Positions 21,259-30,004 are shown, counted from the first letter of the stretch. The stretch is 60,543 nt of DNA from Stenotrophomonas ginsengisoli (GCF_001431485.1 NZ_LDJM01000015.1:1-60543); one strand, 5' to 3'. Numbers and translations: made by a program. Notes: a model not told the origin generated them from the sequence alone.

Positions 21259-22164
21259 TCAGTCCTCATCCATTGCCGCAAACGCTTGTACGAAGTGATC
21301 CAGCAGGGCGCGCACCGAGGGCAGCTGGCCGCGCCGGGAGGGGTACACCGCATGGATGATCTCCTGCGATGGCGCCCAGTCCGGCAGCACCCGCACCAGC
21401 TCACCGCTGGCCAGCGAATCGGCCACCAGCATCAGCGGCAGCTGCACCACCCCGACCCCGGCGCAGGCGGCCTGGCGCAGGGGCAGCATGCCGCGGGTCA
21501 CCAGCCGCGGCTGGTGGCGGAGTTCGGCCTGCAGCCCGTTGGGGCCCAGCAGGTGCCAGGCATGCTCATCCTGCGGTTGGCCCAGGGCCAGGCTGGGCAG
21601 GCCTGCCAGATCGGCCGGGCCCTGCGGCACCCCATGCCGCTGCAGCAGGCCTGGGCTGGCCACCAGGCCCTGGCTGCGCTCACCGAACACCTTGAGCACC
21701 AGCTCGCTGTCCTCCAGCGGCGGTGGGCGCACGCGGATGGCCATGTCAAAGCCTTCGGCAATCACATCGACGCGGCGGTTGGTTTCCTCCAGGTGCACCT
21801 GCACGTCCGGGCAGGCCGCCATGAACTCGGCCAGCATCGGCCCGATGCGGAAATCCAGCAGCATGGTCGGGCAGCTCAGGCGCACCGTGCCACGCGGCTG
21901 GCTGCGGGTCAGCTCGATCGCCTCCCCTGCCGCCTCGGCCTCGATCAGCATCGCGCGCACATGGGCGTAGTAGGTCTGGCCGATATCGGTAACCGAAAAA
22001 TGCCGGGTCGAGCGTTGGATCAGGCGCACCCCCAGGCGTTCCTCGAGCAGGGCGATGCGCCGGCTCAGCTTGGACTTGGGCTCGCCCAGGGCGCGGCCGG
22101 CCGGGGCAAAGCCGCCGTGCTCGACCACCTTGGCGAAGTAATACAGGTCATTGAGGTCCTGCAT
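21259..22164 (-). CDS. LysR-family transcriptional regulator
   Basis: 301 residues. The winged helix-turn-helix occupies residues 1-60 (DLYYFAKVVEHGGFAPAGRALGEPKSKLSRRIALLEERLGVRLIQR in pieces, typical of the family). An effector-binding domain follows from about residue 90 (GTVRLSCPTMLLDF, VDVIAEGFDMAIRV). It is divergent from the pirin-ycaC pair with a 122-bp shared control region containing a perfect palindrome at 22182-22197. Regulators of this subgroup commonly control an adjacent pirin or quinone-responsive gene. The ligand is unknown. Confidence 0.92.
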   Translation of the reverse strand: MQDLNDLYYFAKVVEHGGFAPAGRALGEPKSKLSRRIALLEERLGVRLIQRSTRHFSVTDIGQTYYAHVRAMLIEAEAAGEAIELTRSQPRGTVRLSCPTMLLDFRIGPMLAEFMAACPDVQVHLEETNRRVDVIAEGFDMAIRVRPPPLEDSELVLKVFGERSQGLVASPGLLQRHGVPQGPADLAGLPSLALGQPQDEHAWHLLGPNGLQAELRHQPRLVTRGMLPLRQAACAGVGVVQLPLMLVADSLASGELVRVLPDWAPSQEIIHAVYPSRRGQLPSVRALLDHFVQAFAAMDED

Positions 22165-22181
22165 GGGCCACCATCGTTCAC

Positions 22182-22197
22182 CAGATAGGACTATCTG
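22182..22197. promoter_or_regulatory. Palindromic operator in the LysR-pirin divergent region
   Basis: CAGATAG-GA-CTATCTG is a perfect 7-bp inverted repeat 18 bases upstream of the LysR start and about 90 bases upstream of the pirin start. Dyad symmetry and position fit an autoregulatory LysR site. Confidence 0.55.
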
Positions 22198-22286
22198 ACC
22201 ATATTTCAGCTACTACCGGCCACATCGTTCCAAATCCATTATTCCCTCCAACGAAGGCGCAACCCGCGCCGCAACCGGAGAAGGAC

Positions 22287-23165
22287 ATGAAGAAGATCAG
22301 CGGCCTGTACAGCGCCCCCCGCCCGCACTGGGTTGGCGACGGTTTCCCGGTGCGCTCGCTGTTCTCCTACAACACCCACGGCCGCCAGCTCAGCCCGTTC
22401 CTGCTGCTCGACCATGCCGGCCCGGCGCAGTTTGAACCGGCCAACACCCCACGCGGCGTGGGCCAGCACCCGCACCGCGGCTTCGAGACGGTGACCATCG
22501 TCTACGACGGCGAGGTGGCCCACCGCGACTCCACCGGCGCCGGCGGCGTGATCGGCGTGGGTGATGTGCAGTGGATGACCGCCGCTTCGGGGATCATCCA
22601 TGAGGAATTCCACTCCGAGGACTTCACCCGCCGTGGCGGCAAGCTGGAAATGGCCCAGCTGTGGGTCAACCTGCCGGCAGCAGACAAGATGAGCGCGCCG
22701 GGTTACCAGAACATCACCGCCGACATGATTCCCAACGTAGCCCTGGCCGATGACGCCGGCAGCCTGCGGGTGATCGCCGGCGAGTACGCCGGGCACAAGG
22801 GACCGGCCCGCACGTTCACCCGTATGAACGTGTGGGACCTGCGCCTTGCCCGCGATGGCCAGGTGAGCCTGGACTTTGCCGCTGGCGACACCGTGGCTGC
22901 GGTGGTGCTGCGTGGCACGGTGCTGGCCAATGGCGACCAGGTGGTGCGCGAAGGCCAGATGGCCGTGTTCGACCGTGCTGCCGGCGAGGTGCTGCTGGAA
23001 GCCAATGGCGAGGCCATCGTGCTGGTGCTGTCCGGCGAGCCGATCGACGAACCCATCGCCGGCTATGGGCCGTTCGTGATGAACACCCAGGACGAGCTGC
23101 GCCAGGCCGTGGATGACTTCAACGCCGGCCGTTTCGGCCAGGTCCCGGAAGCGGCACAGGCCTGA
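22287..23165 (+). CDS. Pirin-family protein
   Basis: 292 residues, with CGGAGAAGGAC before ATG 22287. The N-terminal cupin carries the metal-binding residues of pirins: H61 and H63 in GQHPHRGFET, and H105 and E107 in GIIHEEFHSE. The C-terminal cupin-like domain is complete (FAAGDTVAAVVLRGTVLANG). Bacterial pirins bind iron or nickel, and some oxidise flavonols (quercetinase) or modulate central metabolism. It is followed 108 bp later by ycaC, a common pairing that suggests cotranscription under the divergent LysR regulator. Confidence 0.93.
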   Translation: MKKISGLYSAPRPHWVGDGFPVRSLFSYNTHGRQLSPFLLLDHAGPAQFEPANTPRGVGQHPHRGFETVTIVYDGEVAHRDSTGAGGVIGVGDVQWMTAASGIIHEEFHSEDFTRRGGKLEMAQLWVNLPAADKMSAPGYQNITADMIPNVALADDAGSLRVIAGEYAGHKGPARTFTRMNVWDLRLARDGQVSLDFAAGDTVAAVVLRGTVLANGDQVVREGQMAVFDRAAGEVLLEANGEAIVLVLSGEPIDEPIAGYGPFVMNTQDELRQAVDDFNAGRFGQVPEAAQA

Positions 23166-23273
23166 GCGCGGCAACCCCTGTTTCGGGCCACCCTCCCCGG
23201 TGGCCCATCCCCTCAGCGCTCGCGCTGATCCTGCGCAGGCACACGCGCCTGCACCCTTTCAAGGAGTTATCCC

Positions 23274-23900
23274 ATGGGCAAGCCCTACGTGCGTCTGGAC
23301 AAGGACGATGTTGCCGTACTGCTGGTGGACCACCAGACCGGCCTGCTGTCGCTGGTACGCGACATCGACCCGGACAAGTTCAAGAACAACGTGCTGGCAC
23401 TGGCCGACATCGCCAAGTACTTCAACCTGCCCACGATCCTGACCACCAGCTTTGAAACCGGCCCCAACGGCCCGCTGGTGCCCGAGCTCAAGGAACTGTT
23501 CCCGGACGCCCCGTACATCGCCCGCCCGGGGCAGATCAACGCCTGGGACAACGAGGACTTCGTCAAGGCAGTCAAGGCCACCGGCAAGAAGCAGCTGCTG
23601 GTTGCCGGCGTGGTCACCGAAGTGTGCGTGTCTTTCCCGGTGCTCTCCGCGCTGGCCGAAGACTTCGACGTGTTCGTGGTCACCGATGCCTCGGGCACCT
23701 TCAACGAAATGACCCGCAACGCCGCTTGGAGCCGCATGGAACAGGCCGGCGCCCAGCTGATGAGCTGGTTCGGCGTGGCCGCCGAACTGCACCGCGACTG
23801 GCGCAATGACGTGGAAGGCTTGGGCACCCTGTTCTCCAACCACATCCCCGACTACCGCAACCTGATCAACAGCCACACGCTGTTTACCAGCGGCAAGTAA
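23274..23900 (+). CDS. ycaC: YcaC-type cysteine hydrolase (isochorismatase family)
   Basis: 208 residues with AAGGAG before ATG 23274. The sequence closely follows E. coli YcaC: VRLDKDDVAVLLVDHQTGLL at the N-terminus with D19, then YIARPGQINAWDNEDFVKA, then nucleophile C118 in GVVTEVCVSF, and a conserved end GTLFSNHIPDYRNL. YcaC is an octameric hydrolase of the isochorismatase superfamily whose natural substrate is unknown. The usual catalytic lysine is not obvious in the expected position, as in YcaC itself. It is downstream of pirin. Confidence 0.92.
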   Translation: MGKPYVRLDKDDVAVLLVDHQTGLLSLVRDIDPDKFKNNVLALADIAKYFNLPTILTTSFETGPNGPLVPELKELFPDAPYIARPGQINAWDNEDFVKAVKATGKKQLLVAGVVTEVCVSFPVLSALAEDFDVFVVTDASGTFNEMTRNAAWSRMEQAGAQLMSWFGVAAELHRDWRNDVEGLGTLFSNHIPDYRNLINSHTLFTSGK

Positions 23901-23921
23901 GGCACTGTTCCAGCGCAAATG

Positions 23922-23958
23922 AAAAAACCGTCGTACCGCAAGGTACGGCGGTTTTTTT
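23922..23958 (+). terminator. Terminator after ycaC
   Basis: AAAAAACCGTCGTACC and GGTACGGCGGTTTTTT pair around GCAA, with A-run and T-run ends. It is a bidirectional-type intrinsic terminator 22 bases beyond the stop. Confidence 0.9.
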
Positions 23959-24180
23959 ATGCCCGCCTGAGCAACCGGATGGCGATTGCAGCAAGGCCCT
24001 GCCGAGTGCCGAGCTGGTTTGCATGGCAATGGATTAAGGAAAAACCTTACCTGTAAATCAGGAACAGCCTGACAGCCACTAACCCACCCGGTTATCTGCA
24101 AGCAGCTGCAGGCTTGAAACCAATGGCGCGATGAAGGAATCTTCACAGTGTCCGATTCCGTAGGAATGACAGGGGGACAC

Positions 24181-24624
24181 ATGGAATGTGAAACAGGCGC
24201 ACGCCAGGCCGTGCGTTGGATCGTGATGACCGCGCTGCTGTGCTGCACTGCTGCCCACGCGCAGACAGTGCGCTCGGCCACGGGTACGCAGCAACGGGTC
24301 TATATCCCGCCGGCACGCCAGCCGCACAACTCGATGGCGCGTGACACCACGCCCTTCAACTGCGAGCAATACCGCCGCCACCCGCATCCGGGCATGGCCA
24401 GCTACTGCCAGGGCATCGAGAACATGGCCCTGCACAACGAAGCCCGCCGCCAGGGCCGGCCCGCACCTTCGGCTTCCATCATCGAACTACCGCCGCTCGG
24501 CTCCGAACCGGCCAAGACACTCGGCTATGCCTGCATCGGCGGCCAAGCGTTCAAGCGCCTGGACAACGGCTGGGAGCAGGTGTCGGCCGCTGCAGGTGGA
24601 TGGCAGCGGTGTCGGGGCGGCTGA
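24181..24624 (+). CDS. Small exported protein, parent copy of a tandem duplication
   Basis: 147 residues from ATG 24181, chosen because GGGGG lies four bases upstream; a GTG at 24148 is less likely. The signal peptide is VMTALLCCTAAHA. The mature protein has Cys pairs (FNCEQYRRHP, SYCQGIENMA, GYACIGGQAF, GWQRCRGG) and a short globular end with the phrase GYACIGGQAFKRLDNGWEQV. No family is recognised; four mature cysteines suggest disulfides. Its 3' 247 bp are duplicated at 25006-25252. Confidence 0.7.
   Translation: MECETGARQAVRWIVMTALLCCTAAHAQTVRSATGTQQRVYIPPARQPHNSMARDTTPFNCEQYRRHPHPGMASYCQGIENMALHNEARRQGRPAPSASIIELPPLGSEPAKTLGYACIGGQAFKRLDNGWEQVSAAAGGWQRCRGG
24378..24624 (+). repeat. Direct repeat, left copy (247 bp)
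   Basis: From CCACCCGCATCCGGGCATGG to the stop codon of the exported protein. It repeats at 25006-25252 with scattered substitutions and no indels, at a constant 628-bp offset. Confidence 0.9.
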
Positions 24625-24650
24625 CTTAACCACACACAAAGGAAAGGAAA

Positions 24651-24962
24651 ATGTCCGCAGAACTGCACGCAACTACCGCTGCAAAGACCAGTAAGTCGGG
24701 CTTCTTCTCTTTCTTTGAAAGCCTGCTCAGCTTCGTACTGTGTGCGCTGATGGCAATTGGCCTGATAGCTGCAACCGCCACTTGGCGCAGCAGCACGGTG
24801 GAATTCATCGGCAGTGACCGCATGCGCATCACGGAAAACACTTGGTGGGGCTTGCTGAGCGATGAAACCACCTACCGCAGCAGCGCCGGCGGCTGGCTAT
24901 TGATTCGCTCAAATGGTGATGAGGTGGCGGTGAGCGCACAGCCAATTCGCATAAATAACTAA
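24651..24962 (+). CDS. Small single-pass membrane protein
   Basis: 103 residues with AAAGGAAAGGAAA before ATG 24651. One strong membrane helix (LLSFVLCALMAIGLIAATAT, residues about 25-45) is followed by a C-terminal domain containing RITENTWWGLLSDETTYRSSAGGWLLIRSNGDEVAVSAQP. No family is recognised. It is trapped between the intact and truncated copies of the duplicated gene, so the duplication unit may have included it originally. Confidence 0.6.
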   Translation: MSAELHATTAAKTSKSGFFSFFESLLSFVLCALMAIGLIAATATWRSSTVEFIGSDRMRITENTWWGLLSDETTYRSSAGGWLLIRSNGDEVAVSAQPIRINN

Positions 24963-25005
24963 TGTCTTAACCTGTCGATTGAAAGGTATCTCTGAATCCA
25001 TCTCT

Positions 25006-25252
25006 CCACCCGCATCCGGGCATGGCCAGCTACTGCCAAGGCATCGAGAACATGGCCCTGCACAGCGAAGCCCGCCACCACGGCCGGCCCGTACCATCCG
25101 CTTCCATCATCGAACTACTGCCGCTCCGCTCCGAACCGGCCAAGACACTGGGCTATGCCTGCATCGGCGGCCAGGCGTTCAAGCGCCTGGACAACGGCCG
25201 GGAGCAGGTGTCGGCGGCTGCAGGTGGATGGCAGCGGTGTCGGGGTGGGTGA
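25006..25252 (+). pseudogene. Truncated duplicate of the small exported protein gene
   Basis: Same frame and end as 24378-24624, but lacking about the first 65 codons, including signal peptide and start. An ATG at 25022 could start a 76-residue product, but it corresponds to an internal Met and has no ribosome site. Substitutions are mostly conservative (LHSEARHHGRPVPSASIIEL), so the duplication may be old or the copy may serve as a recombination donor. Confidence 0.75.
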
Positions 25253-25301
25253 GTAGACCTGATCCCGTTCTCACATCTCACCAAGCTGGAGGAACCGGCC
25301 T

Positions 25302-25919
25302 GTGATTGCCGACATGCGGTTGCGAACCTATTTTTCTCTCCACCACGCGCAGATGGCTGCCTACCATGCGAGGGTGGCTCAGAGCCTGGAGGTCAATGAG
25401 TCGGAGGAATCGGCTATCGCTCTATCGGCTCATGTTTCTGCAGCAGTGATCTCCGCCGGGGCGTTCATGGATGCGACCGCAAACGAAGTTGCGGAGAACT
25501 CCAAGCGGCCTGGAAAGGATGTTAAAGGACGCCCTGCGTCGTTGCTGCGACTCAACGAGCTTTTGGAGGCTGCCAATGTCCCCGCGATCGATTACATAGA
25601 TCCTCTATGGGTAAATGCGCAGACCCTCATTGAACTGCGGAATAGACTTATCCACTACGAGTACGACTGGCTAGATGAGGGGACAGCCAACATGATCGGG
25701 CCTGGTGCTTTGAATGTGAGTCCGCTGCAGGAAAAGCTCAGAGCAGCATTCACGTACTTGCCGCTGACAGTGGGCTACATCCCAAGATTCCTTTCGCCAG
25801 ATTGCGCAGCTTGGGCAGTTCAGTCGGCCGTTGCTTTTCTGGATGAGTTCTATTGCCGTCTCAATCAGACACCGAGCCATGATCATTTGCGTCACAGAAT
25901 CAAGGTTTCACGTCCTTAG
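25302..25919 (+). CDS. HEPN-motif protein, unknown role
   Basis: 205 residues from GTG 25302 (GGAGG nine bases upstream); ATG 25314 is an alternative. The protein is alpha-helical and contains LIELRNRLIHYEYDW with R113-x4-H118, the RxxxxH arrangement of HEPN ribonucleases and HEPN-like toxins. No adjacent MNT nucleotidyltransferase or other obvious antitoxin is visible. GC and codon use are visibly lower and more mixed than in the flanking genes, suggesting recent acquisition. It could be a defence or abortive-infection protein, or a non-catalytic HEPN fold. Confidence 0.6.
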   Translation: MIADMRLRTYFSLHHAQMAAYHARVAQSLEVNESEESAIALSAHVSAAVISAGAFMDATANEVAENSKRPGKDVKGRPASLLRLNELLEAANVPAIDYIDPLWVNAQTLIELRNRLIHYEYDWLDEGTANMIGPGALNVSPLQEKLRAAFTYLPLTVGYIPRFLSPDCAAWAVQSAVAFLDEFYCRLNQTPSHDHLRHRIKVSRP

Positions 25920-25941
25920 CCCCGAGAAAGCGGGGTTTTTT
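25920..25941 (+). terminator. Terminator after the HEPN-motif gene
   Basis: CCCCG-AGAAAG-CGGGG followed by six T residues, immediately after the stop codon. Confidence 0.85.
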
Positions 25942-26187
25942 ATGATGCCCTTTGCAGCCTTTGCCACTGTTTCGTAGCCTCGTCGCACTGCCCATCGATG
26001 CGATCAACGGAGTCAGGCTGGCCTTTAAAGCTTCTGCTTTTTGCTTTTAATGTTCCGCCGTAGTGCATGGCCGCTGGCCGCAGCGAATACCCGCAGCCCG
26101 ATGCTTATGGCACGTCGCTTCAGGCCGCCCGCACAGCGCTTGACTGCCCATTGCAGGCAGATCAGCGCTGTTGCGAGCGGTGGCCAG

Positions 26188-26559
26188 CTACGCTTCCCCG
26201 CGATATCGCCGATGCACAGCGATGTTCCAGGCACGGCAGGCCTCGTCCAGGGCAGCACTCACCTCTTCCACGCGGTAGGCGGTGGCCTGGCGGGCATCCA
26301 GCCAGATCCAGCGCTGGCGTTGCTGCGTGCGGCAGCGGGCATGCAGGTTGCCGCCGGCATCCAGCCGTACCTGGTCCACCGCGTCGAACTGGCGCAGCAC
26401 CACTTCCATCAACAACTGGGCAGCCGCACGCCGGCAATCTTCGGCGCACATTGAGGGGCTGGCCACCTGTGCCTGCTGCAACAGCTGCAGCAATACCTGC
26501 CATTGACGGTGCAGGGGATGGCCGGTATCGCTGACGCTGTGGATCATCGGCGGTGACAT
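26188..26559 (-). CDS. Small cytoplasmic protein, unknown function
   Basis: 123 residues from ATG 26559, chosen because GGAG lies six bases upstream. No signal peptide or membrane segment. The protein is mostly helical (HRQWQVLLQLLQQAQ, EDCRRAAAQLLMEVVLRQFDAVD) and ends in a Trp/Arg-rich part (RQRWIWLDARQATAYRVEEVSAALDEACRAW). No family is recognised. The 268 bp between it and the HEPN-motif gene contain nothing I can call besides that gene's terminator. Confidence 0.55.
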   Translation of the reverse strand: MSPPMIHSVSDTGHPLHRQWQVLLQLLQQAQVASPSMCAEDCRRAAAQLLMEVVLRQFDAVDQVRLDAGGNLHARCRTQQRQRWIWLDARQATAYRVEEVSAALDEACRAWNIAVHRRYRGEA

Positions 26560-26740
26560 GGCAGGCTCCATCGCAACCGGGCATCCAGCCTGCATGCCTG
26601 GCCGCAGCAACCACCATCGGTGCCCTGCCCGGCCGGTATTCGGAAAAATAGCGCCCGCGTGGTTGGGACTTATGACCTCTGCACCTTGACCGGGCCCATC
26701 ACGCTGGCTATCAAGGAGCATCCTGTCGTGTGGAGCGGTT

Positions 26741-27952
26741 ATGCGCCTTGCCTTGCCCGTTGTCCTGTCCACCCTGTTGCTGGCCCTGCCGGCTGCCGCC
26801 CATCAACCCATTGCCAGCGTGCGCGTGGCCTTTGACCGCGACAGCATCGGCGCGGCGCAGACCCAGGGCTGGGCCGATGTAGCCGCCCAGCGCGCCGTCA
26901 CCGCCGATGACCCGGTACGCATTGCCTCCATTTCCAAGCTGGTGCTGGCCATCGGTGTGATGCGTCTGGTCGAGGAAGGCAAGCTGGACCTGCATACCGA
27001 TGTGTCCCAATACCTGGGCTGGGAGCTGCGTCACCCGCGCTTTCCGCAAGTGCCGATCACCCTGCAGATGATGCTGTCCCACCAGTCCGGCCTGACCGAT
27101 GACGCCGGCTACTGGGCCACCCCGCTGGACGGGCAGATCCGCGACATCGTCGATGACCCGCGCGCCTGGGACGAACACGCTCCGGGCACCTGGTTCCGTT
27201 ACACCAACCTCAACTCGCCGCTGGTCGCCTCGATGATGGAGCGCGTCACCGGCGAACGCGTGGACCTGCTGATGCAGCGTCTGGTGCTGCAGCCTGCCGG
27301 CATCAACGCCTGCTACGGCTGGGAAACCTGCGACGAGGCCACCGCCGCCCGCGCGGTGGTGCTGTATGACAAGGACGGCAAGCCGGCGGTGGACGACAAC
27401 CAGGGCAAGAAGCCGGAATGCAACGTCCGCCGCGCCACCGATGGCAGCTGCGACCTGGCCCTGTGGCAGCCTGGCCGCAATGGCGGTGCGTTCTCGCCGC
27501 AGGGCGGCCTGCGCATCAGTGCCAATGCCCTGGCCCGGGTCGGCCAGCTGCTGCTGGGCGGCGGTGAAATCGACGGCGTACGCATCATCTCCGACGCCTC
27601 GGTCAAGACCATGCTCACCCCTCAGTGGGTATATGCCCCGGGCAATGGCCAGACCTGGGAAGACGGCGAGCCGATGCCGCCGCCGGGCGTGCCGCACGCC
27701 ACCCTGTGCAGCTACGGCCAGGGCACCATCATCCTGGCCACCGGCCACCCCGATTGCGGCGATGACCCGTTCGGCGATGGCATCGCCCGCGTCGGCCACT
27801 CCGGTAATGCCTACGGCCTGCGTTCGGGCCTGTGGATCGACCCGGCCAGCGGCACCGGCGTGGCCTATTTCGCCACCGGCATGGACGGCGCCCCGATCGG
27901 CAAGCGCTCGGCCTTCACCGCCGAAGCCGAGCGCCTGGCCACTGGCGAGTAA
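26741..27952 (+). CDS. Serine hydrolase of the beta-lactamase/DD-peptidase (class C-like) family
   Basis: 403 residues with a signal peptide (LPVVLSTLLLALPAAAH). The active-site motifs of PF00144-type enzymes are present: S63-I-S-K66 (SxxK), Y-T-N in TWFRYTNLN near 162, and H-S-G in VGHSGNAYGL near 352 in place of KTG. Two extra cysteine pairs (NACYGWETC, GSCDLALW, TLCSYG, HPDCGD) suggest disulfide stabilisation. It is a periplasmic or secreted esterase or peptidase; the substrate is unknown. The gene stands alone and faces the convergent PIN-like gene. Confidence 0.88.
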   Translation: MRLALPVVLSTLLLALPAAAHQPIASVRVAFDRDSIGAAQTQGWADVAAQRAVTADDPVRIASISKLVLAIGVMRLVEEGKLDLHTDVSQYLGWELRHPRFPQVPITLQMMLSHQSGLTDDAGYWATPLDGQIRDIVDDPRAWDEHAPGTWFRYTNLNSPLVASMMERVTGERVDLLMQRLVLQPAGINACYGWETCDEATAARAVVLYDKDGKPAVDDNQGKKPECNVRRATDGSCDLALWQPGRNGGAFSPQGGLRISANALARVGQLLLGGGEIDGVRIISDASVKTMLTPQWVYAPGNGQTWEDGEPMPPPGVPHATLCSYGQGTIILATGHPDCGDDPFGDGIARVGHSGNAYGLRSGLWIDPASGTGVAYFATGMDGAPIGKRSAFTAEAERLATGE

Positions 27953-28015
27953 GCCCGGCAGGGCAGCCGCAGAGGGCCATGGGGCACACAAGGCCGCATG
28001 GCCCACGGCCGGCGC

Positions 28016-28744
28016 TCAACGGTAGATCACCTTGCTGCCATCCAGCCGAATGACTCCGGCCTTGACCAGGCTGGCAATCAGTTCATCGGCCTGCTGGCTG
28101 GAAATGGTCTTGGCAAACGTCGCCAGCACGTGGTTGCGCAGGCTTGCACGCTTGGCCGGCCGGTTTTTTGGGTGTTTGGCGAGCAACAGCTTGATCTGTT
28201 CCAGCCGCTGGGTGGCATTGATCGCCGGCTTGCCGGACTGTGCCGCCACAACCGGCTTCGGTGTTGGCACAGCAGCCGGCGCAGCCACCGGCTCCACGGT
28301 GACCACCACCGCCTCGGCCCGGGCCGGGCGCACCACCGCCATTGCCTTGGCTTTGGCCGCTTGGGGAAACATCGCCATCTGCGCAATGGCCGGCACCCGG
28401 TACACCGTCGCCTTGTGCTGGCGCAGGTGGGTTACCAGCGGGTCAAAGCCGGTGTCCTTGGAAATGATGTGGAAATACCCATCCGGGTCTTCATGCAGCA
28501 ACCGGCCCAGGTAGCAGGCAATATGGAAATCCAGCGCGTTGCTGCCATTGCCAGTAATGCGCACATAGCGCACCCGCTCCCCCATCGCATGCGCGGCAAT
28601 GGCCAGGTCAGTTGAAAACTTGGCCTGCGAGGCACCAATGAAGATCCAAACCTGCACAGTGGGCAGGTCAAGCAACGACAGATCATCTGGTTGCACGTTT
28701 TCATGGTCGATGAAAACGTAATTCCGCCGTGGCGTGATTAGCAT
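28016..28744 (-). CDS. PIN-like domain protein
   Basis: About 242 residues from ATG 28744. The start is uncertain: no good ribosome site is seen, and the frame is open to 28846. The N-terminal 150 residues carry acidic positions of a PIN/NYN nuclease: YVFIDHENVQ, NALDFHIACYLGRLL and HIISKDTGFDPLVTHL. An Ala/Pro/Val-rich linker follows (VVVTVEPVAAPAAVPTPKPVVAA). A C-terminal helical module (RPAKRASLRNHVLATFAKTISSQQADELIASLVKAGVIRLD, in pieces) looks like a small winged-helix. This resembles stand-alone PIN-like proteins of unknown RNA target. Confidence 0.75.
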   Translation of the reverse strand: MLITPRRNYVFIDHENVQPDDLSLLDLPTVQVWIFIGASQAKFSTDLAIAAHAMGERVRYVRITGNGSNALDFHIACYLGRLLHEDPDGYFHIISKDTGFDPLVTHLRQHKATVYRVPAIAQMAMFPQAAKAKAMAVVRPARAEAVVVTVEPVAAPAAVPTPKPVVAAQSGKPAINATQRLEQIKLLLAKHPKNRPAKRASLRNHVLATFAKTISSQQADELIASLVKAGVIRLDGSKVIYR

Positions 28745-28858
28745 CAGGTTATTGCCGCTTTCTGCTTCATTCACGAAGTTGGCCCGCTGGATCTTTCTTC
28801 CCGCGATGATTGCCCAAGCGCTTACGGCTTGCCAAGCAGGCAGCAACCAGCCAAGAGA

Positions 28859-29878
28859 TTAGATCTTCGCGTCCACCTTCAGATCACCCTCCTTGATCCA
28901 GCCGATGCGCCGCAGCGGCCAGGCGATCAGCAGGCACAGCACGGCCGGCAGCAGAAAATGCAGCAGGCCGATCTTCAGCCAGACATCCAGGCCATTGCCC
29001 ATGGCCGCCAGTGTGCCGACCTGGCCGACAAAACCACTGGTGCCCATGCCCGAGCCGGTGGGCACGTTCTGCATGCCAAACCCCAGGGTGGCGACAGGCC
29101 CGAGAATGGCGGCGGTGAGTACCGGCGGAATCCAGATGCGCGGGTTGCGCACGATATTGGGCAGCTGCAGCATGCTGGTACCCAGGCCCTGGCTGAGCAG
29201 GCCGGCGCTGCGGTTTTCCTTGAAGCTCATCACCGCAAAACCGACCATCTGCGCCGCACAGCCCACGGTAGCCGCACCACCGGCCAAACCGCCGAGGTTG
29301 AGCGAAATGGCCAGCGCGGCACTGGAGGTGGGGCCGGTGAGGATCATGCCCATCACCACCGCCAGCAGCACGCTCATCAACAGCGGCTGCAGGCCCATGG
29401 CCCATTGAATGCCATCGCCGGTGGCCGCCAGCACTGATCCAATCAATGGCGCCAACGCCGTAGCCACGGCAAAGCCGCTGACCAGGGCCGTGGCCGGAGT
29501 GACGATGATGTCCAGCGGGGTGGTCTTGCTGACCAGCTTGCTGGCCTCGGTGGCCACCGCCACGGCCACAAAGCACCCTACCGGGCCGCCCATCTTGGCC
29601 CCGAACAGGCCGATGGCCGCACTGGCGAAGATCACGATTGGCGGGCCCTGCAGGCCATACGCCACGGCCACACCAATGGCCGCGCCCATCGCCTGCTGGG
29701 CCATGGTGCCGGCTTCCACCAAGGCCGGGATGCCGGTCCAGCCGCCCACGGTCTTCAGGATCAGGCCGATCACCAATGAGCCGAACAGGCCCAGGGTCAT
29801 GTAGTTGAGCGCATCGATGCCGTAACGGCGCAGCGAGAACTCGATGTTGCGGGCGGCGAGGAAGGTTTTCAGCGACAT
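28859..29878 (-). CDS. PTS EIIC-like membrane protein, stand-alone
   Basis: 339 residues from ATG 29878 (MSLKTFLAARNIEFSLRRYG). About ten glycine/alanine-rich helices are visible, with GMILTGPTSSAALAISLNLGGLAGGAATVGC and a C-terminal GSGMGTSGFVGQVGTLAAMG. This matches the PTS_EIIC_2 (PF13303-type) group, found without EIIA or EIIB partners in many proteobacteria. No phosphotransfer domains are nearby. Transport of a sugar or another solute is possible but unproven. The same-strand PIN-like gene starts about 115 bp downstream. Confidence 0.8.
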   Translation of the reverse strand: MSLKTFLAARNIEFSLRRYGIDALNYMTLGLFGSLVIGLILKTVGGWTGIPALVEAGTMAQQAMGAAIGVAVAYGLQGPPIVIFASAAIGLFGAKMGGPVGCFVAVAVATEASKLVSKTTPLDIIVTPATALVSGFAVATALAPLIGSVLAATGDGIQWAMGLQPLLMSVLLAVVMGMILTGPTSSAALAISLNLGGLAGGAATVGCAAQMVGFAVMSFKENRSAGLLSQGLGTSMLQLPNIVRNPRIWIPPVLTAAILGPVATLGFGMQNVPTGSGMGTSGFVGQVGTLAAMGNGLDVWLKIGLLHFLLPAVLCLLIAWPLRRIGWIKEGDLKVDAKI

Positions 29879-30004
29879 GACACGGGCCGGGCAATGGGGG
29901 GTGCCGGGGCGGCATGGCCACCGGCAGCGAAGTGTACGACGACGCGCACAGTCCCTCGCCCATGCCGATGGCACAGTGCAGCCATCCCGTCGGAGGTTGT
30001 TGCC

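Noticed and set aside
25022..25252. 76-codon product of the truncated duplicate as a real gene
   Set aside because: Its ATG matches an internal codon of the parent gene and there is no ribosome site or signal peptide. It is recorded as a pseudogene.
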